Source: Tachypleus tridentatus
Taxonomy: Eukaryota > Arthropoda > Merostomata > Xiphosura > Limulidae
Length of the DNA stretch: 64,000 nucleotides
Direction: 5' to 3'
Assembly: GCF_004210375.1 (NCBI RefSeq)
Contig: NC_134835.1
Span: forward strand, 73,748,447-73,812,446
The notes below the pieces were generated by a model. It was not told the origin of the DNA and did not search any database. It saw nothing but the letters and a program-made list of their open reading frames with translations. The position numbers were made by a program, and so were the translations under genes. This document shows, in pieces, positions 1-12,811 of the stretch. Each line of letters starts with the position of its first letter. The stretch's first letter is position 1.

Positions 1-1320
1 TGGTCTGAGAACAATTCTTTAGGAGACAGAGAGATCCATCTACAATCCCACTATAGTAGTGGAACGAAGTGCAGCAGCAACTTTCGAGCTTCACGGTAAG
101 TAATGCTTTGAATCATTTACAAATCCTGCACCTCTTTTTCTTCCAACCATTTAGGGCAAGAACGAAAGTGTGACGAGTGAGAGCCATTGCAATTGATGCA
201 ATGAGGGTCCATTTCACACTCGTAGGCATCATGGTCCTTGCCACCACAACGAGCACACGTCAAGACGTTTTCGAGTGACCGAACCGCTGACACTGGAAAC
301 ATCGGAGGGTTTGGAATGTATGGCTGAACCTTGCAATCAAGATACCCTGCTTTAATGGTAACAGATGGACTTGGTGACGTGAATGTTAAAATGAGGACAT
401 TGGTTGGCATCATAATTCCAACTTTGCGACTGGAGATAAACCTCACTGTAGAAACTCCTTGGGTGGAGAAACCAGCAAAAATCTCTTACTCGGGGATGTT
501 CTTCAAATGCCTCTCAACAATGACTCCTTGTGATGAATTAAACATAGCATGAGGTGTAACATCAATAGGTATATCCCCAACCGCCTTTGAACGCAAGAGG
601 GGTTCTCTGTGTTGAGATGTGGATGTTTCCACCAATATGTCACGAGATCAAAGCTTCTTTACTGATTTTTTGGAGAGCCAGCAAGTCCCTTTAGTCTCTT
701 CTGAATAAAAAATGGGAGACATCAGCCCTAAAGGTTTGTTTGAAATAGAATGTAATATAAGAAGATGAGGTACAGGTGTTACAGATGTTGAAGATTGCTG
801 CTCAGGATCTTCAAGACGTGGTCGTTTCCCTATGGACTGTTTTCTCACTAGTTAAGTTTTATTTGGAGGATCCATAATAAAAAAGGTAATATTTCGGTGC
901 CCACTGACCCACCCACCATGGTACCCAACGAGGGGACGCATTACAATGCCAAACAAGAACACTACAGCAACACCAGGGTTTCGTGAACACCATACCCAAA
1001 CACCAGCATCCAATACAATGTTTACAACACCTTTTGAGAACATCCAACACTGGTACTTGGTTGAACCTAGCCCAAGTGGACCAGCCGACTGAACCAACGG
1101 GGCCACCCCAAGGCCGCCCGTCTACAGGAATTCAAGGCCAAAGTGGTGTGTTAGGGTTGTACCCCTCAACTATCAGGATCCTCTCCTCCCTTTCACGGAT
1201 CACCACGTACGACAAACACGTGGGTGGGTGAGTGGGTGGATGTTTTGATCCCAGAGGAGGTAACCTGAAAGAACAGAACCTTTTTAGAAGGTCCCCTCAC
1301 CAAGTACAGGAATCCACACA
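1..1320 (-). mobile_element. Jockey/I-like non-LTR retrotransposon, 5' part with ORF1 (gag-like), decayed
   Basis: Read on the minus strand, the segment from about 1320 down to the left edge looks like the leader and ORF1 of a LINE. Frames break several times: KRPRLEDPEQQSS near 830-790, then a middle part, then a zinc-knuckle part at 117-446. The element is cut by the window edge, so ORF2 (endonuclease/RT) would lie to the left. The 1100-1320 part is GC-richer than its surroundings, as expected for a LINE leader. Clade assignment rests on the knuckles and the LEEKE context. Confidence 0.7.
117..446 (-). pseudogene. LINE ORF1 C-terminal zinc-knuckle segment
   Basis: An open stretch of 109 codons. 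It contains FISSRKVGIMMPTNVLILTF, typical of the RRM-like part of Jockey ORF1 proteins, followed by CARCGGKDHDAYEC (CX2CX4HX4C) and CINCNGSHSSHFRSC (CX2CX3HX6C), then PKWLEEKE. Jockey-type gag proteins usually have three knuckles; the sequence just before CARCGG seems altered or deleted and the first knuckle is missing. Not expected to be functional. Confidence 0.72.
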
Positions 1321-3181
1321 GAGGGGATTTCTAATACTACAATTTTTATTCAGGCACGTTGTTAATAATTTTTCTTCTTATTGGCCTTTCTGTCAAAATT
1401 AGCAGCAAAATATTTGAGAAGCTTTATTTGGCAACAAAATCGATTAAAATTTATTAACTAAAATACAAAACAATGGGTGACATCACTTGCTATCAGTACC
1501 ATATACCATGAAGACATGGGTGGATTTTAAATGAATTGCTATTTCGTGTTTTATTAATTGTGCAACTGATTATAATTCACAGGAAGTAAGGTTACAATCA
1601 TGTCACAAGCGGCAGTACCTTCCAATTTGTGGTTTGTTCAAATGTAAATACGTGTATACGTGTGGATCCAGATAAGACATAAGAGAAGTGGAAATAGCTC
1701 GTCTCGGAGTTGTCATCATATACGCAACCTAATAGTTTTGTAGCAAGCCCTTCTGTTCCACACGTAAACTTAATAAACAGAAATTCTAAGGCAAAGTCAA
1801 CGAACTTCAGTAACAATAAAAGCATCATATTGTAAATAAACGTATTACCCTCCCAAAATATTCATACTTATTTGATTACGGAAATTTGGAAATATTTTAA
1901 GTTTGAGAATTATGATAGTGTCCAGCACCCGCTTTCTCAAATATTTACACAAGATTATAACGGCGCAAAGAAATATTAAAACGTTAAATTTTATGTATTT
2001 CAATAAATGCAAACAAACAATAAAAAATGTACGTGGAATAATACGTCACGATTCATTTGAACCTAAGGCACAGGAGTTTTGGAAGTAGCCATTATTAATC
2101 ACTACGGACCTTAAAAAAGAAATCGATCCATAATGCTCAGTTTCACCTGTCATAAAAATAACCTATGAGGTATAAACAAACACTAGCGTAAGAACATATT
2201 TTGATCTGAATGAGGCAGTGAGACTAAGAGGCCGAGTGTTAAATAAGCAAGCGTGATTGTGCAGACAAGTATATTTTAGGAGGGACATCATCTCCCCACT
2301 AAGAGCGAGACCGGGGGTTTACTCTTTCTAAACAAAACTTAAAATCGATAACTAGCTACTACCGCAATTATTAAAAAGTAGAATCAAGTGCTAACGCAAA
2401 TAATTCACGCTTTCAACCTTTTGCTATATTAACTTCTAGCCCGGAATAAGTTTACGCGTTTGTGAAGTCAGGTAGAAACGCTTTGCTATAGTTTTAGTCA
2501 TCAGGTTCGCTGTAGGGATTCATACCGAATCAAATGTTAAAAACTGCACAGAGATCTAATCAAAATGAAATACAGGTGCGCATATTATACGATCATCTGT
2601 TTCGGGTCCGTACTGCTTTCTCAAAAACAAACTTAAAGAACGACGTATAAGAACGGAGAGGATCAGTCTTCCCCGGAAGGGAAACACTAGATTTCCGAAA
2701 GAAGTGGAGGAAATCAAATTCTTGGCCCAGAATACAAGTTTAATGACATATAGGACTAGTTGTTGCCATTATATATGTATATATGAGCTGTTCGTTTTAA
2801 TGTGTATATACAATGTACGTTTACGCAATGAAAAAAAAATCTATACAATATAAATAATTTAAACTATTTTGTGCTCCACAACACAGATTGATACTGTGAC
2901 ACTACTTTCAATGTGTTTTTGTTGATATAGTAACATTTTAATTAATCTTACCTTTTCCACCTTCTGTTTTTAACCATTAGTAGGAAATGTTATATTAGCT
3001 ATTATTTATATTGTCCTGTCATTAAAGCTCTGTTGATTCTCCTGTAATTTAATAATACTGTGTGTTAATACCAGAATAAAATGAAATCAGTATTTTGATA
3101 AGGTAATGACATTTAAATACTCTGATATTTATTAAAACTGTTAACGCACTTAAAAATCAACTTTTTTTTGTTTTGTCTTAA
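1321..3181. other. No gene seen
   Basis: AT-rich intergenic sequence. Open stretches here (up to 76 codons) lack recognisable domains or splice contexts. Short AT-alternating runs occur near 2773-2790. Confidence 0.5.
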
Positions 3182-3272
3182 GCTTACGACGCTAAAACTA
3201 TGGTTTCGATAATTAGGTTGGACAGAGCATGAATAGTCCATTGTTTAGCTTCGCGTTTAACAACAAACAACA
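3182..3272 (+). repeat. Short tRNA-derived SINE (family B), 5'-truncated remnant
   Basis: Matches the 12236-12334 copy from its anticodon region onward: TTACGACGCTAAAA, GGTTTCGATA (B box), then CAGAGCATGAATAG, a TTTAGCTTCGCG tail and CAACAAACAACA. Diverged and lacking the A-box half. Confidence 0.55.
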
Positions 3273-5834
3273 TTTGTTATTTTTAAAAGTACGTTTTATA
3301 TGCTAAGTACTTTTTCGTTAACTGATAAAAGTCGAACATAACCTTACAGTAACGCGAACAGTAAAACTGGGCAACTCTAAAGGTTACGATTAAGGAAACG
3401 AAACGACACTACAGAATGACAAAACAGACAGAATGTATACGCTTGAACAAAGTGCCATTTTCAGAATGAAGTATACACTATCCAGAAAAATTTCCAACCT
3501 CCATCGAAAACTTGAGATCAGCCCAACTCTTTTGAAGTTATTTTGATCAAGCTCAGTTATGCAAGTTCTTCAGCGTCAATAACTGAACAACGTTACATTA
3601 CATACAAATCATGCGTACACCAGATACCCGAAAAGTAATTTTAAAACAAGTTTTAAGATTACTTAAATTAATAAGGCACAAATGAAAATAAAAAGAGAAT
3701 ATATGTTTAATACAGTGGTATCAGGACCAGTGCTACATTATCGAAAGAAAATGTATTCTCCCTCTTAAAAAAATTCCAAGAGGAGCCTTAACGCTAATAT
3801 CAAAGAACTCCCACCGGGAAGGTTGTTCATTTTTTAAAAGTGACATTCAAGAGGCCCCACATTCACCACTTGACTTCTCTTTCGAAACTTAAGATCCTAA
3901 AACTGGCCCTGAATGGTATAAAAGAACCAGCTAAAGAAACTGCTTCTGTGCCTGTGACAAACCATCGAAGCCATAGCGTGTTTAATTAATTCGTGTTACT
4001 AGAGCAATGGAGAAAGATAAAAATGCATATACTAACTAGACGACAGTTGTTCGCTACCAAATATCCAAACATAAACGTTATCGGTTCGGCAAGGGAAATG
4101 GCGAAAGCGCGTGCATCACATTGTTTGGTTGATAGGTTGACTTTTTGTTTTTTTTCCTGTTTAATTATATTACTGAAAATACTCACAGCAATTCCTTGAT
4201 TTTTAATACTGTATCAACTAATATGTTACAAAAGACAGAAAAGCTGTGCAATTGATGTATTACGAGACAAAAACACGACATAATTTTGGAATATTGAACC
4301 TTCTGACTTGTGAGCTTCCAACAAATCGAACTGACTCTAACTTCCACAACGTTAAATCAATACGTTATAGCCTTGATTAATACTGGTTAATAAGTCTATA
4401 TGCACTGATTCAATTAACAGTTCAAATTTAAACAAGAATTATAACCGACTTGTTTGGCTGTGCTGCCCCTAATGGGAGTAGCTTAATAAAATCTCAAAAA
4501 CGCCACAAAACAAAGCACCGGAAGGAAAATTTTTGTTATCAAACAGATTACGGTACCACAGGAAATAATTTAATCCACCCCTCCCTGGAATCTTTCTTTT
4601 CTATCTTATTTGCTCCTACAAATGCTACTTTAACTTTATGCACTCTTACAAAAATAAAGCATACATTTATATACAACACATAATTGGCGATAAAAAAATT
4701 CTTAAAGTGTATTAAAATTCCTATTTTATTTGTGTAAAATAGAATCACAAAAATAAACACACGCACACGTTTAGTATATATATACAATAAACTTTATGAA
4801 TGTATACATATTTTAGTTTTGGACCTGAAGCCAAATGTGGCTCACATAAGACATTCAGTTGTATTTTATTAACAAACTGTCAGCATGATAAATAACGGTT
4901 ATATTCCAGGTTACTAAACTTTGTAAATAACTGTTTTGCATACTTACTTCTTACACAGTGAATATTCTTTAAGTTAAAGGCGTCAAGATACGAGTTACTA
5001 ACCCTTAATAAAACTACACTGACGAATGTGTCCACCAAACCTAACACAGTCCGTGTATCACACACACCCCGACAAAGATGTTTGATACAGGCGTTTCTGC
5101 AATACCAGCAAGTTATGCAAGATCTATATCAATAGAGGTATAAAGAGAATCAAAAATTATAAAATACGAAAATTATTCTCCTAACATTGAAACTGGTTCT
5201 CAGCTTATGCAACTACATACTTTTTGATAATATTAAAAATTTATAAATTATGATGTTCTAAAAACACGCAAGTCCTAGAAGTCTTGATAAAAATGAAATA
5301 GAAACCCTATAATCCGGGTACTTTCGAAAAGTGCTTTTTCTTCTGAAGAAGGAAGGTCCACCTTTATAAAGCGCTTGAGTTATGAATTTCTATTTAATTT
5401 TTATCAAAATTTTATAACTAAAACTTAATTCATCCTAACATATCCTAATAATTTTCTTATTATTGTAATATATCAAATACTAGAGAAAGTACTAGAAAAT
5501 GACACGTTTCCAAGGTATTAAGTATTGCTATAAATTGGAGCGTTGATCATTCCCTTCCACTATTTTGAACCACAGCATACAGCCCAGCATTATCCGCGTA
5601 TTACTCATTAGTATCGATTAACAAACTATTAGTCTCAACTCGATCTTTAGGGATCCACCTGGGATTCTCCACCAAATTTCATCGTAATATGGTTTAACCA
5701 ATTCCTCACAAATTACGGCACAGAAAGAGGTGGTCAATTTCATTTATATTTACTGTAACTTTTAAATTTGTAGTCCTGCGTTGCTATTTGTATTTTTACA
5801 CCACTTATTTGTTTTCATTATTTTTCTTTTTTAG
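3273..5834. other. No gene seen
   Basis: AT-rich sequence with no domain-bearing reading frame on either strand. Overlapping open stretches near 3990-4200 and 4450-4790 occur on both strands and lack coding character. Confidence 0.5.
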
Positions 5835-5900
5835 AATCTCAACGGTCAGATGAACACTGTATTTATAGGTCAACAATTCGTTGTGACCCGCGAATGTGAG
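5835..5900 (+). other. Isolated exon-like segment
   Basis: Sixty-six bases sit between a strong acceptor (TTTTTCTTTTTTAG) and a strong donor (GAG|GTAAGC). One frame is open throughout (NLNGQMNTVFIGQQFVVTRE then CE); the adjacent frame is closed. No partner exon was recognised on either side and the peptide was not identified, so this could be a chance pairing or a real exon of a gene with very long introns. Confidence 0.25.
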
Positions 5901-8770
5901 GTAAGCTTTAGTCTTCAGGGTTCTTTTACTCGTAATTTATGCTTCAGTGAGCTCTGGCCTTGGCGATTCTCTAAACCTTGTCATGATATATGTATGATTT
6001 ATTAATCTAGTTTGCGGCATCATAAAATATAAAAATAATAAGGTTAAACTGGTCGTGAGTTGTACAAATAAAAATACTAACTGTGAATATTAATTCACCG
6101 AAATTGTGATCGAGATAAGTAACAATGAGATTTAAAAAAAAATAAAAGTGGCAGTTAAAAAAAAAACTGATTTAACCTTTAAACATCAAAGCAGAATTTT
6201 CGGTCTATCCCACTTTATTAAGACAGATTACAAATTACTGGCAGCACTAAGAGAACACGGGAATCAAAATAAACGATACACGAATACGAAATATGGACAA
6301 CCTAGTATCTAACCCATGGAGATCTGCTATACACGGGAAGACTTCAAATGAATAATGTGATTAAAAAAAAGTTATAATAAATATGGAGAAATACAAATCG
6401 GAGAGGAGGCAGGTTAATACTTTAGAGAGAAACCAAACGAAATAAGTAGCACTTCAAAGTAAGTAATAGGAACAACAACTTTGGAATGATATTCATTTGA
6501 CCAAAATACTTTTAGGCACTATGTAATTATTATTAAACGCTAATAAATTTTTGTGTGAATAACTTGTTTCTCATTCTCGACTTTTCTTAACGAGGAACTA
6601 ACCACATTTCCATTGGTTTGAACAGTTTCGTGCACCATATTCTATAACCAACAAGTCATCACAATTACTTTTTTATATAAAAATGCAAGATGACTTAGTT
6701 CAATATTCACTTTAAAACTTTTTGTGCCGTTACCGATACAAATTAATTAAAAATTGGTTTTCATTCTACGCTTTAAAATATATTAACATCTTTCATTTTT
6801 ATTTACAAATTATCTAGCCTCAGCCATTCTTGTTTAACACAACAGCTTGGACTGTTTTACTATTCATCACCCACAAAAAACATGCAACTTGCTTATATTT
6901 GTAAGAACATATTTAATTCATACACGGAATACGTGTCGTTAAAATCTCCGTGAGATGACGTACGTGCATACGTAACAGCGAATATAACGTCACAACATTT
7001 CTGCAAGCCAAAAATAAAACTTCTAATGCACGAGTACAAAAATTATGAACACGATATTCATTACTGCGGATTTTTCTCGCTATCTAGCAGATACAGAAGG
7101 TGAATAGTTATACTACGTTAGTTTTACCGTTAAGGGGCTTTCTTCCCTCTACAAGAAAATAATCTTCCTCACTTTATATAAAACACAGATTATGAATAAA
7201 AGTGGTTGGAAGAAAGGTTTTGAAACAACAGCAAGAAAGGTTTACAATTTAAGTTTTACAGTGCTGCATCTTTTCCCACAGCATTCCTCTACAGATGGTT
7301 TCTCGCTCGCATTTCAACAATAGACCCGTCGAGGTAAAAAACAGCAAAAAACATGTTTTTTTTAATTCTTCAGAAACGATCAGCGAACAGTAGTTAAAAC
7401 TAATGACGTCAAAAACGTCTACATTTGAGATAATTAAGTATAATAGGAATATTGTGTTGAAATCCAGCCTAGTATATTAAAAAAAGGTGTGAATAAAATG
7501 TTGAGATGTTAAACTTAACATAAAACTTAAAGCAGTTTTTTGTTATCGGTTTAACTGCATGCTTCTAGCTTTCGAATGCTACTACAAAAGTATGTTATAA
7601 TGATTTCTGGAACCTCACCAGCTTCAGCCGTATTCTATCTGAAGGTTTCGAACCCTGACAAATGGCTTTGCAGGATAATCTCCATTGCAAAAGAATCAAT
7701 GGTAAGGATCTCATTTCAAAATATTACTACTCTTTCCAGGTCCAATTTCAAGAGTCAGAAAGTAAAGAAATCCAAATACGCTGCGTTTGGCGACTTGACC
7801 GTATTTGCGTATGAAAGTGTCAATACCCATTCCATTATTCAGCTGCTTGATGTATGTGACGGCCGAACCAATATAGATCAAAAAAGTATTTGTGTCATTT
7901 TACCAGCCAAACATCATTTTTGATTATGTTGCATACTGATGCCTGAAGAATACGGGCCGTTATTGACACTGGTCTTTGTTTCAATGAAGTGTCACTTGTT
8001 AAAAAACGCCGCACTTTGTTTACGGCGGAGATACGACTTTTGCATCTCTTTGTGAATTGTCCAGGTACCCAAGTTGATCCACAATGCTTACCTTTCCGAT
8101 GCCATTAAGTTTTAAATACACCCATCTTGGGAATTATAAATCCACAATCTAGACACATACTTTTCACCAGTTGTAAGAATATTTTAATAAGACTTGCTAT
8201 ACGCCTTTCCCAAAAACGATCACTTTTCGATTGTACACCACCACCACCGTAACACCATACAATGTTCAAATTTAGTTTTTATACACCCCTTTTCACCGTG
8301 ATCATATATTGGTTGTGACTGCTACAGGACTTGCTAACTTCCACATTAAAATCGTTTTATATAAAGTACTTAAATCTCTATGCTACCGTAATTACATCAA
8401 GAAGTGTAACACGCTGCAATTCTGAACACTATCAAGAAAAGATGCTCAACTTTTATACACGTCTTCCAAGTAATTGTATAACTTTTCTCTCAGATAAACA
8501 TGAAATATTTGCAAAGGCATCCTTTTTGTTTTTTGGTTCAAACCCCAATAACGAATTTTTGGTTTTAGTCAAGACTCGTATTTAAATGGATTTTAACTTC
8601 CAAACACTGATAAATTAAACGTTTAATGTTCTCCGACAGCCAGTACATTAATAATAAGTGGTATTCTATTGAAATAGTAACTCCCAGAATCCGCGGCTAA
8701 CATTTTTTTTCTCGCACCTATCATGTTAATTTGACCGGTTGAATATCTAATTTAGTCTTTTACTTTTAAA
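5901..8770. other. No gene recognised
   Basis: AT-rich. One 115-codon open stretch at 7576-7923 (+) has no recognised domain, no splice context and no credible upstream signal. Confidence 0.4.
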
Positions 8771-8903
8771 TGGTTTGTTTTGAATTTCGCGCAAAGATAT
8801 ATGAGAGCTATCTGCAACAGCCCTCACTAATTTAGCAGTGTAAGACAAAAGGAAAGGCAACTACTGATCACCATCCACCGCCAACTCTCAGGCTACTCTT
8901 TTT
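8771..8903 (-). repeat. tRNA-derived SINE (family A), 3' half
   Basis: Minus orientation: a TTTCGCGCAAAG tail complement, a TTAGCAGTGTAAGAC block and a CACCGCCAACTCT block, as in the complete copy at 33156-33436. It stops where the next copy begins and lacks the tRNA-like head. Confidence 0.8.
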
Positions 8904-9167
8904 TGGTTTGGTTTTGAATTTCGCGTAAAGCTACACGTGGGCTATCTGCACTAACTCTCCCTAATTTACTTGTAGCAAGACTACAGAGAAGGCAGCTAGT
9001 CATCACCACCCACCGCAAACTCTTTGACTACTATTTTACCAATAAGTGCATTGAACATCACATAAACACACACTCACGTCTGAAAGGGCGAGCAGGTTTT
9101 GTGGATCGGGGATTCGAACCCGCGACTTTCAGATCGCAAGTCGAGTGTAACCACTTTAAGCGATCTG
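8904..9167 (-). repeat. tRNA-derived SINE (family A), near full length
   Basis: Minus orientation. The tail starts at TTGAATTTCGCGTAAAG and the body has CACCACCCACCGC. The head includes the B-box complement GGGATTCGAACCC near 9110. Its tRNA-like 5' end is interrupted by the next SINE at 9168. Confidence 0.85.
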
Positions 9168-9435
9168 TTGTTTGAATTTCGCACAAAGCTACTCGAGGGC
9201 TATCTGTGCCAGCCGTCCCTAATTTAGCAGTGTAAGACTAGAGGGAAGGCAGCTAGTCATCACCACCCACCGCCAACTCTTGGGCTACTCTTTTACCAAC
9301 GAATAGTGGAATTGACCATCACATTATAACGCCCCCACGGCTGAAAGGGCGAGCATGTTTGGCGCGACGGGGATGCGAACCCGCGACCCTCAGATTACGA
9401 GTCGCATACCTTAACCCACTTGGCCATGCCGGGCC
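9168..9435 (-). repeat. Full-length tRNA-derived SINE (family A) with target-site duplication
   Basis: Minus orientation, ending in the head GGCCCGGCATGGCCAAGTGG (complement) with A- and B-box matches. It is flanked by perfect 12-bp duplications TTAAGCGATCTG at 9156-9167 and 9436-9447, evidence of target-primed insertion beside the head of the neighbouring SINE. The anticodon position reads CGT (Thr-like), but the anticodon stem is mismatched, so it is not a working tRNA. Confidence 0.92.
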
Positions 9436-9447
9436 TTAAGCGATCTG

Positions 9448-10164
9448 ATTGGCAATCTTATCAACTAAAGGTAAAGCTGGTATAATTACCGTTTCACCGT
9501 ATTTTGTAAGTAGTTTATATATATATATAAAATACTTGTAGCAAGAATTAAATGTTTACATTCAAAAAATAGTTAGAAGTAAAAATCAGTGAAGGAATAA
9601 CTTTACATATTTTTTAAACTCTTGAAATAACAAATACCACCCGTCAGTGTTACAAAAATTCAATCCGGTATGTTCAGAAGTGAACCAAATTTTATTTGGT
9701 TTTGATTTTATTATCTAACAAAACAACAAAGAAAGAAGTACTGAGACTGGTTACATATATTCTCAAAACGTACTTAACAAATTAATGTTTAGTAGAAACC
9801 AGGAAAGTTATCATACTATTATTATGTGCGCACATATATATTAACCGCATGGAAAATATTCTTTACCCATTAATTTTTTTCAGTAATCGTTTGCTTAAAA
9901 CTTTCTAGACATTGTATACTTTTATCGATTAACATTTCAAATCAGTTTGACCCGATCTTTCACATGAAACATTTTACAAATATTTCTTGTTAAAACTGTA
10001 GTCTGTTTTCTAGTTATTTAACATTTAATTGCATATTAAATCTTAAGACGAAGTGCGCTTTATGTAAACTTTAATTTAGTATTAGCAAAATGTGTTCATG
10101 CACGCGCGTTGTACGTAATTGTGCCAATATTTTAACCCTTAAATAAACATTCTTTTTTCTTTTT
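9448..10164. other. No gene seen
   Basis: AT-rich spacer with a short (AT)n run near 9517-9530. Confidence 0.5.
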
Positions 10165-10254
10165 GTAATCAAACACAAAGCTACACAATGGACTATCTGT
10201 GCTCTGCTCACTACGAGTATCGAAACCTGGATTATAGCAGCTGTGCCACTGGGA
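10165..10254 (-). repeat. Short tRNA-derived SINE (family B)
   Basis: Minus orientation: CACAAAGCTACACAATGG tail, TATCTGTGCTCTGC, then B-box complement GTATCGAAACC and a head ending GTGCCACTGGG. Diverged in the anticodon region. Confidence 0.75.
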
Positions 10255-12223
10255 AGCGTAAACATTCGTAGCTATAACAGTCTTATTCAATGTATAGACA
10301 CGTCGGTAACAAATGTTTAGCACTAGTGATGCATTTAAATGTTTTTTATCGTGTGCAATATTTATGTGGCATCTGGTTCTTTCAAGATTTGAACCCAAAC
10401 ACACCTCAAAAGTGTAAGACCTACTTACTACTAAAATAAACTATTTCTGATATTGGGATGAAAGGAGTGAATAAATAAAAGTTTGATCTGTAACGTACGA
10501 GTTCAGGATAACAATTATTAAAATTTGACATGAATTATCGTCGCTCTTAAAAACAAACAGCGGATCGGTTAAGATACGAGTTTCTGGTCACAAATGCAGA
10601 TCCATAACGTGCCCAAAGGCGTTTTAATATACACAGTCATCATAACAGTATAATAATAATTTCCAAACTTTCAATAGTACCACATTAGTTGCCGGTAGCG
10701 TGACGTTGCGAACGTAAATTGCAGCTTTTATTCTCTTTCGTTGTGTGATTGCGTAACCTGTTAGTTTGTCGAGAGATAACAGGGGTGGGGGGGAACAAAA
10801 AACTTGATTACTAGGGGCACAAAAAATGGCAGTTCACTCCCACCATAGTCATCCTGCCAAATGTTCAACACAATAATTTTCCCACGCAGTTTGCTGCTAA
10901 TAATGACTTACAATGTGTAAAAACTGCATCGCCAAGGGGCACTATCTTGTTAATTTTTGTAGACCATGTATCTTTGTAGCAAAGAAATATGTCACAATTA
11001 CCCTTTGAAGCTGTTCTTGTGTGAATAAAAACACGGGCTGTGTTTAGGTTTAAAAGTTCATATGATCTTGATCACTAAATTATACACGACACACATTTGA
11101 TTTTACTATAATTTCATAACTGCTACATCTGGAAATGTCGGGTATATTTACCACATACTTTTGTTTTCAATGTAATTTCATCAGTTAATATAAAATTGTT
11201 CTGGTTTTGATAATTCACTGATTAACGTATCATTGAACAATAAATCTACAAACAAGAGTAAACAATACCGATAACACAATCTCAGTAACATGTGCCGTGT
11301 AACACACAAAATATCCACTAATGCATAACAGATTACTTGATAGTAATTTCAAAATATCACTGTTTATACTGATAACGTTCCTATCAGCATGTAAAAAAAT
11401 CAAAAAATCAGAATGAACCAGTCTTTAATACTCTCAACACACACAACATTTTACAAAAGAAGGCGTGGAAACCAAACCATACAAAAACTAGCAAACAAAT
11501 ATACTGCGTGAACCAAAACGTTTCTCTGCCAAAGAGCACGGTTCTACAACCTATAGCAGTTCTCCCTTTGGTGTTATTCATATGACGTCATGACAGATTT
11601 CAAATTCAAGTCAGGATTTCACGTGACAACCTTTGCCTACACTGAATACACACACACACACACACAGATAAATATATATATAATACACACATTCTGTTCC
11701 ACACAGTCGTCTATTTGTATAGTATGGTTCATATAATTTAAGCGATGACATCAAATTGCTGTTAAAACATTGCCGTTTAGTAAACCCCTTTACTCAAGTA
11801 CATCACTTGCCAATCGCTGCACAAAATCATACAAAATAGCTGCGGTCCAATAGCAATATATTTAAATTATGTAAGCGACAATAATACTCGAAACAAACTA
11901 TAGACGTTAGTGTCAATGACACATGTCGTTTATACAGGCCTGGAATATCCACCACAGCACTAAATATGTAATACTTTTAAGATGCAGCAACAGAATGTCG
12001 AAGCAGAGTTCATGGACACGTACAGCTGTGCGCAGGTGTTAACACGAAAATAAAAGGGACAAATGCACTGTTACCGCATAAACTCACAAGGAAATAAATT
12101 ACTAATAATGAAATTTAATTTCAAACAATTTTAATAACACGAAAATATTCAGATATTTGTCAGTTTTTTATTGTATGTACCATGTTTTATTAGGCATCTA
12201 ACTTTTCTACTGTCATAGTACTT
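10255..12223. other. No gene seen; (CA)n microsatellite at 11647-11667
   Basis: Mixed AT-rich sequence. A run of about ten CA units at 11647-11667 is followed by an AT-alternating run to about 11685. No domain-bearing frame found. Confidence 0.5.
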
Positions 12224-12235
12224 TACAATTCACAT

Positions 12236-12334
12236 AGCCCCCCAGTGGCTCAGCGGTATGTCTGCGGACTTACAACGCTAAAAACCGGGTTTCGATACCC
12301 GTGGTGGGCAAAGCACAGATAGCTCAAAAACAAC
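12236..12334 (+). repeat. Short tRNA-derived SINE (family B), complete, with target-site duplication
   Basis: Ninety-nine bases: a tRNA-like head with A box (TGGCTCAGCGG), B box (GGTTTCGATACC) and an anticodon loop reading CTTACAA (UAC, Val-like), followed by GCAAAGCACAGATAGCTC and a short A-rich tail. Flanked by 12-bp duplications TACAATTCACAT at 12224-12235 and 12335-12346. This is the best copy of family B in the window. Confidence 0.88.
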
Positions 12335-12461
12335 TACAATTCACATCAGTGAATGAAACATGCATGTATAGTCATTTTCACAAGATTCACTTTGCAGTAA
12401 TACTGCACTTTCTAACGTATGTGATAGATTAGACACCAATGTAAGTCATTAATTCTTTTTT

Positions 12462-12600
12462 TTTAAAATGTCAAATAAAACTATGTAAAAAATATAACCC
12501 CACCAAATACTTTTCGAATACACCTTAAATATTTTTCATTTAATTTGAAAAATATTTAGTGGGATTATATTTTTTACATAGTTTTATTTGACTTTTTAAA
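12462..12600. repeat. Foldback (inverted repeat), 42-bp arms
   Basis: The arm at 12462-12503 (GTCAAATAAAACTATG core) is complementary to 12559-12600 with about two mismatches. The centre itself forms a second hairpin (TAAATATTTTTC / GAAAAATATTTA). Resembles a small MITE; family unknown. Confidence 0.85.
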
Positions 12601-12606
12601 TTAATT

Positions 12607-12811
12607 AATACTATTTTATAAAAGAAGATACAAGTGTTCGTTGTTTAAAACGTATAAATCAACATAGCGAATTTCTCTAAAATGCTTCATGTAAAGACAA
12701 TTTAAACCAGATTGTTTTACTCTTTTTTTTTTTTTTACAAACTGAATTCACTATGTTGATTTATACGTTTTAAACAGTGAACATATGTATCTTCTTTTAT
12801 CAAACAGTATT
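12607..12811. repeat. Foldback (inverted repeat), about 67-bp arms
   Basis: The arm at 12607-12673 (TTTAAAACGTATAAATCAAC core) is complementary to 12743-12811 with a handful of mismatches, around a 70-base spacer containing a long T run. It directly follows the foldback at 12462-12600. Confidence 0.87.

Noticed and set aside
9090..9435. tRNA gene candidates with A and B boxes
   Set aside because: Each continues into a SINE body and tail, has a mismatched anticodon stem and, in one case, insertion-type duplications.
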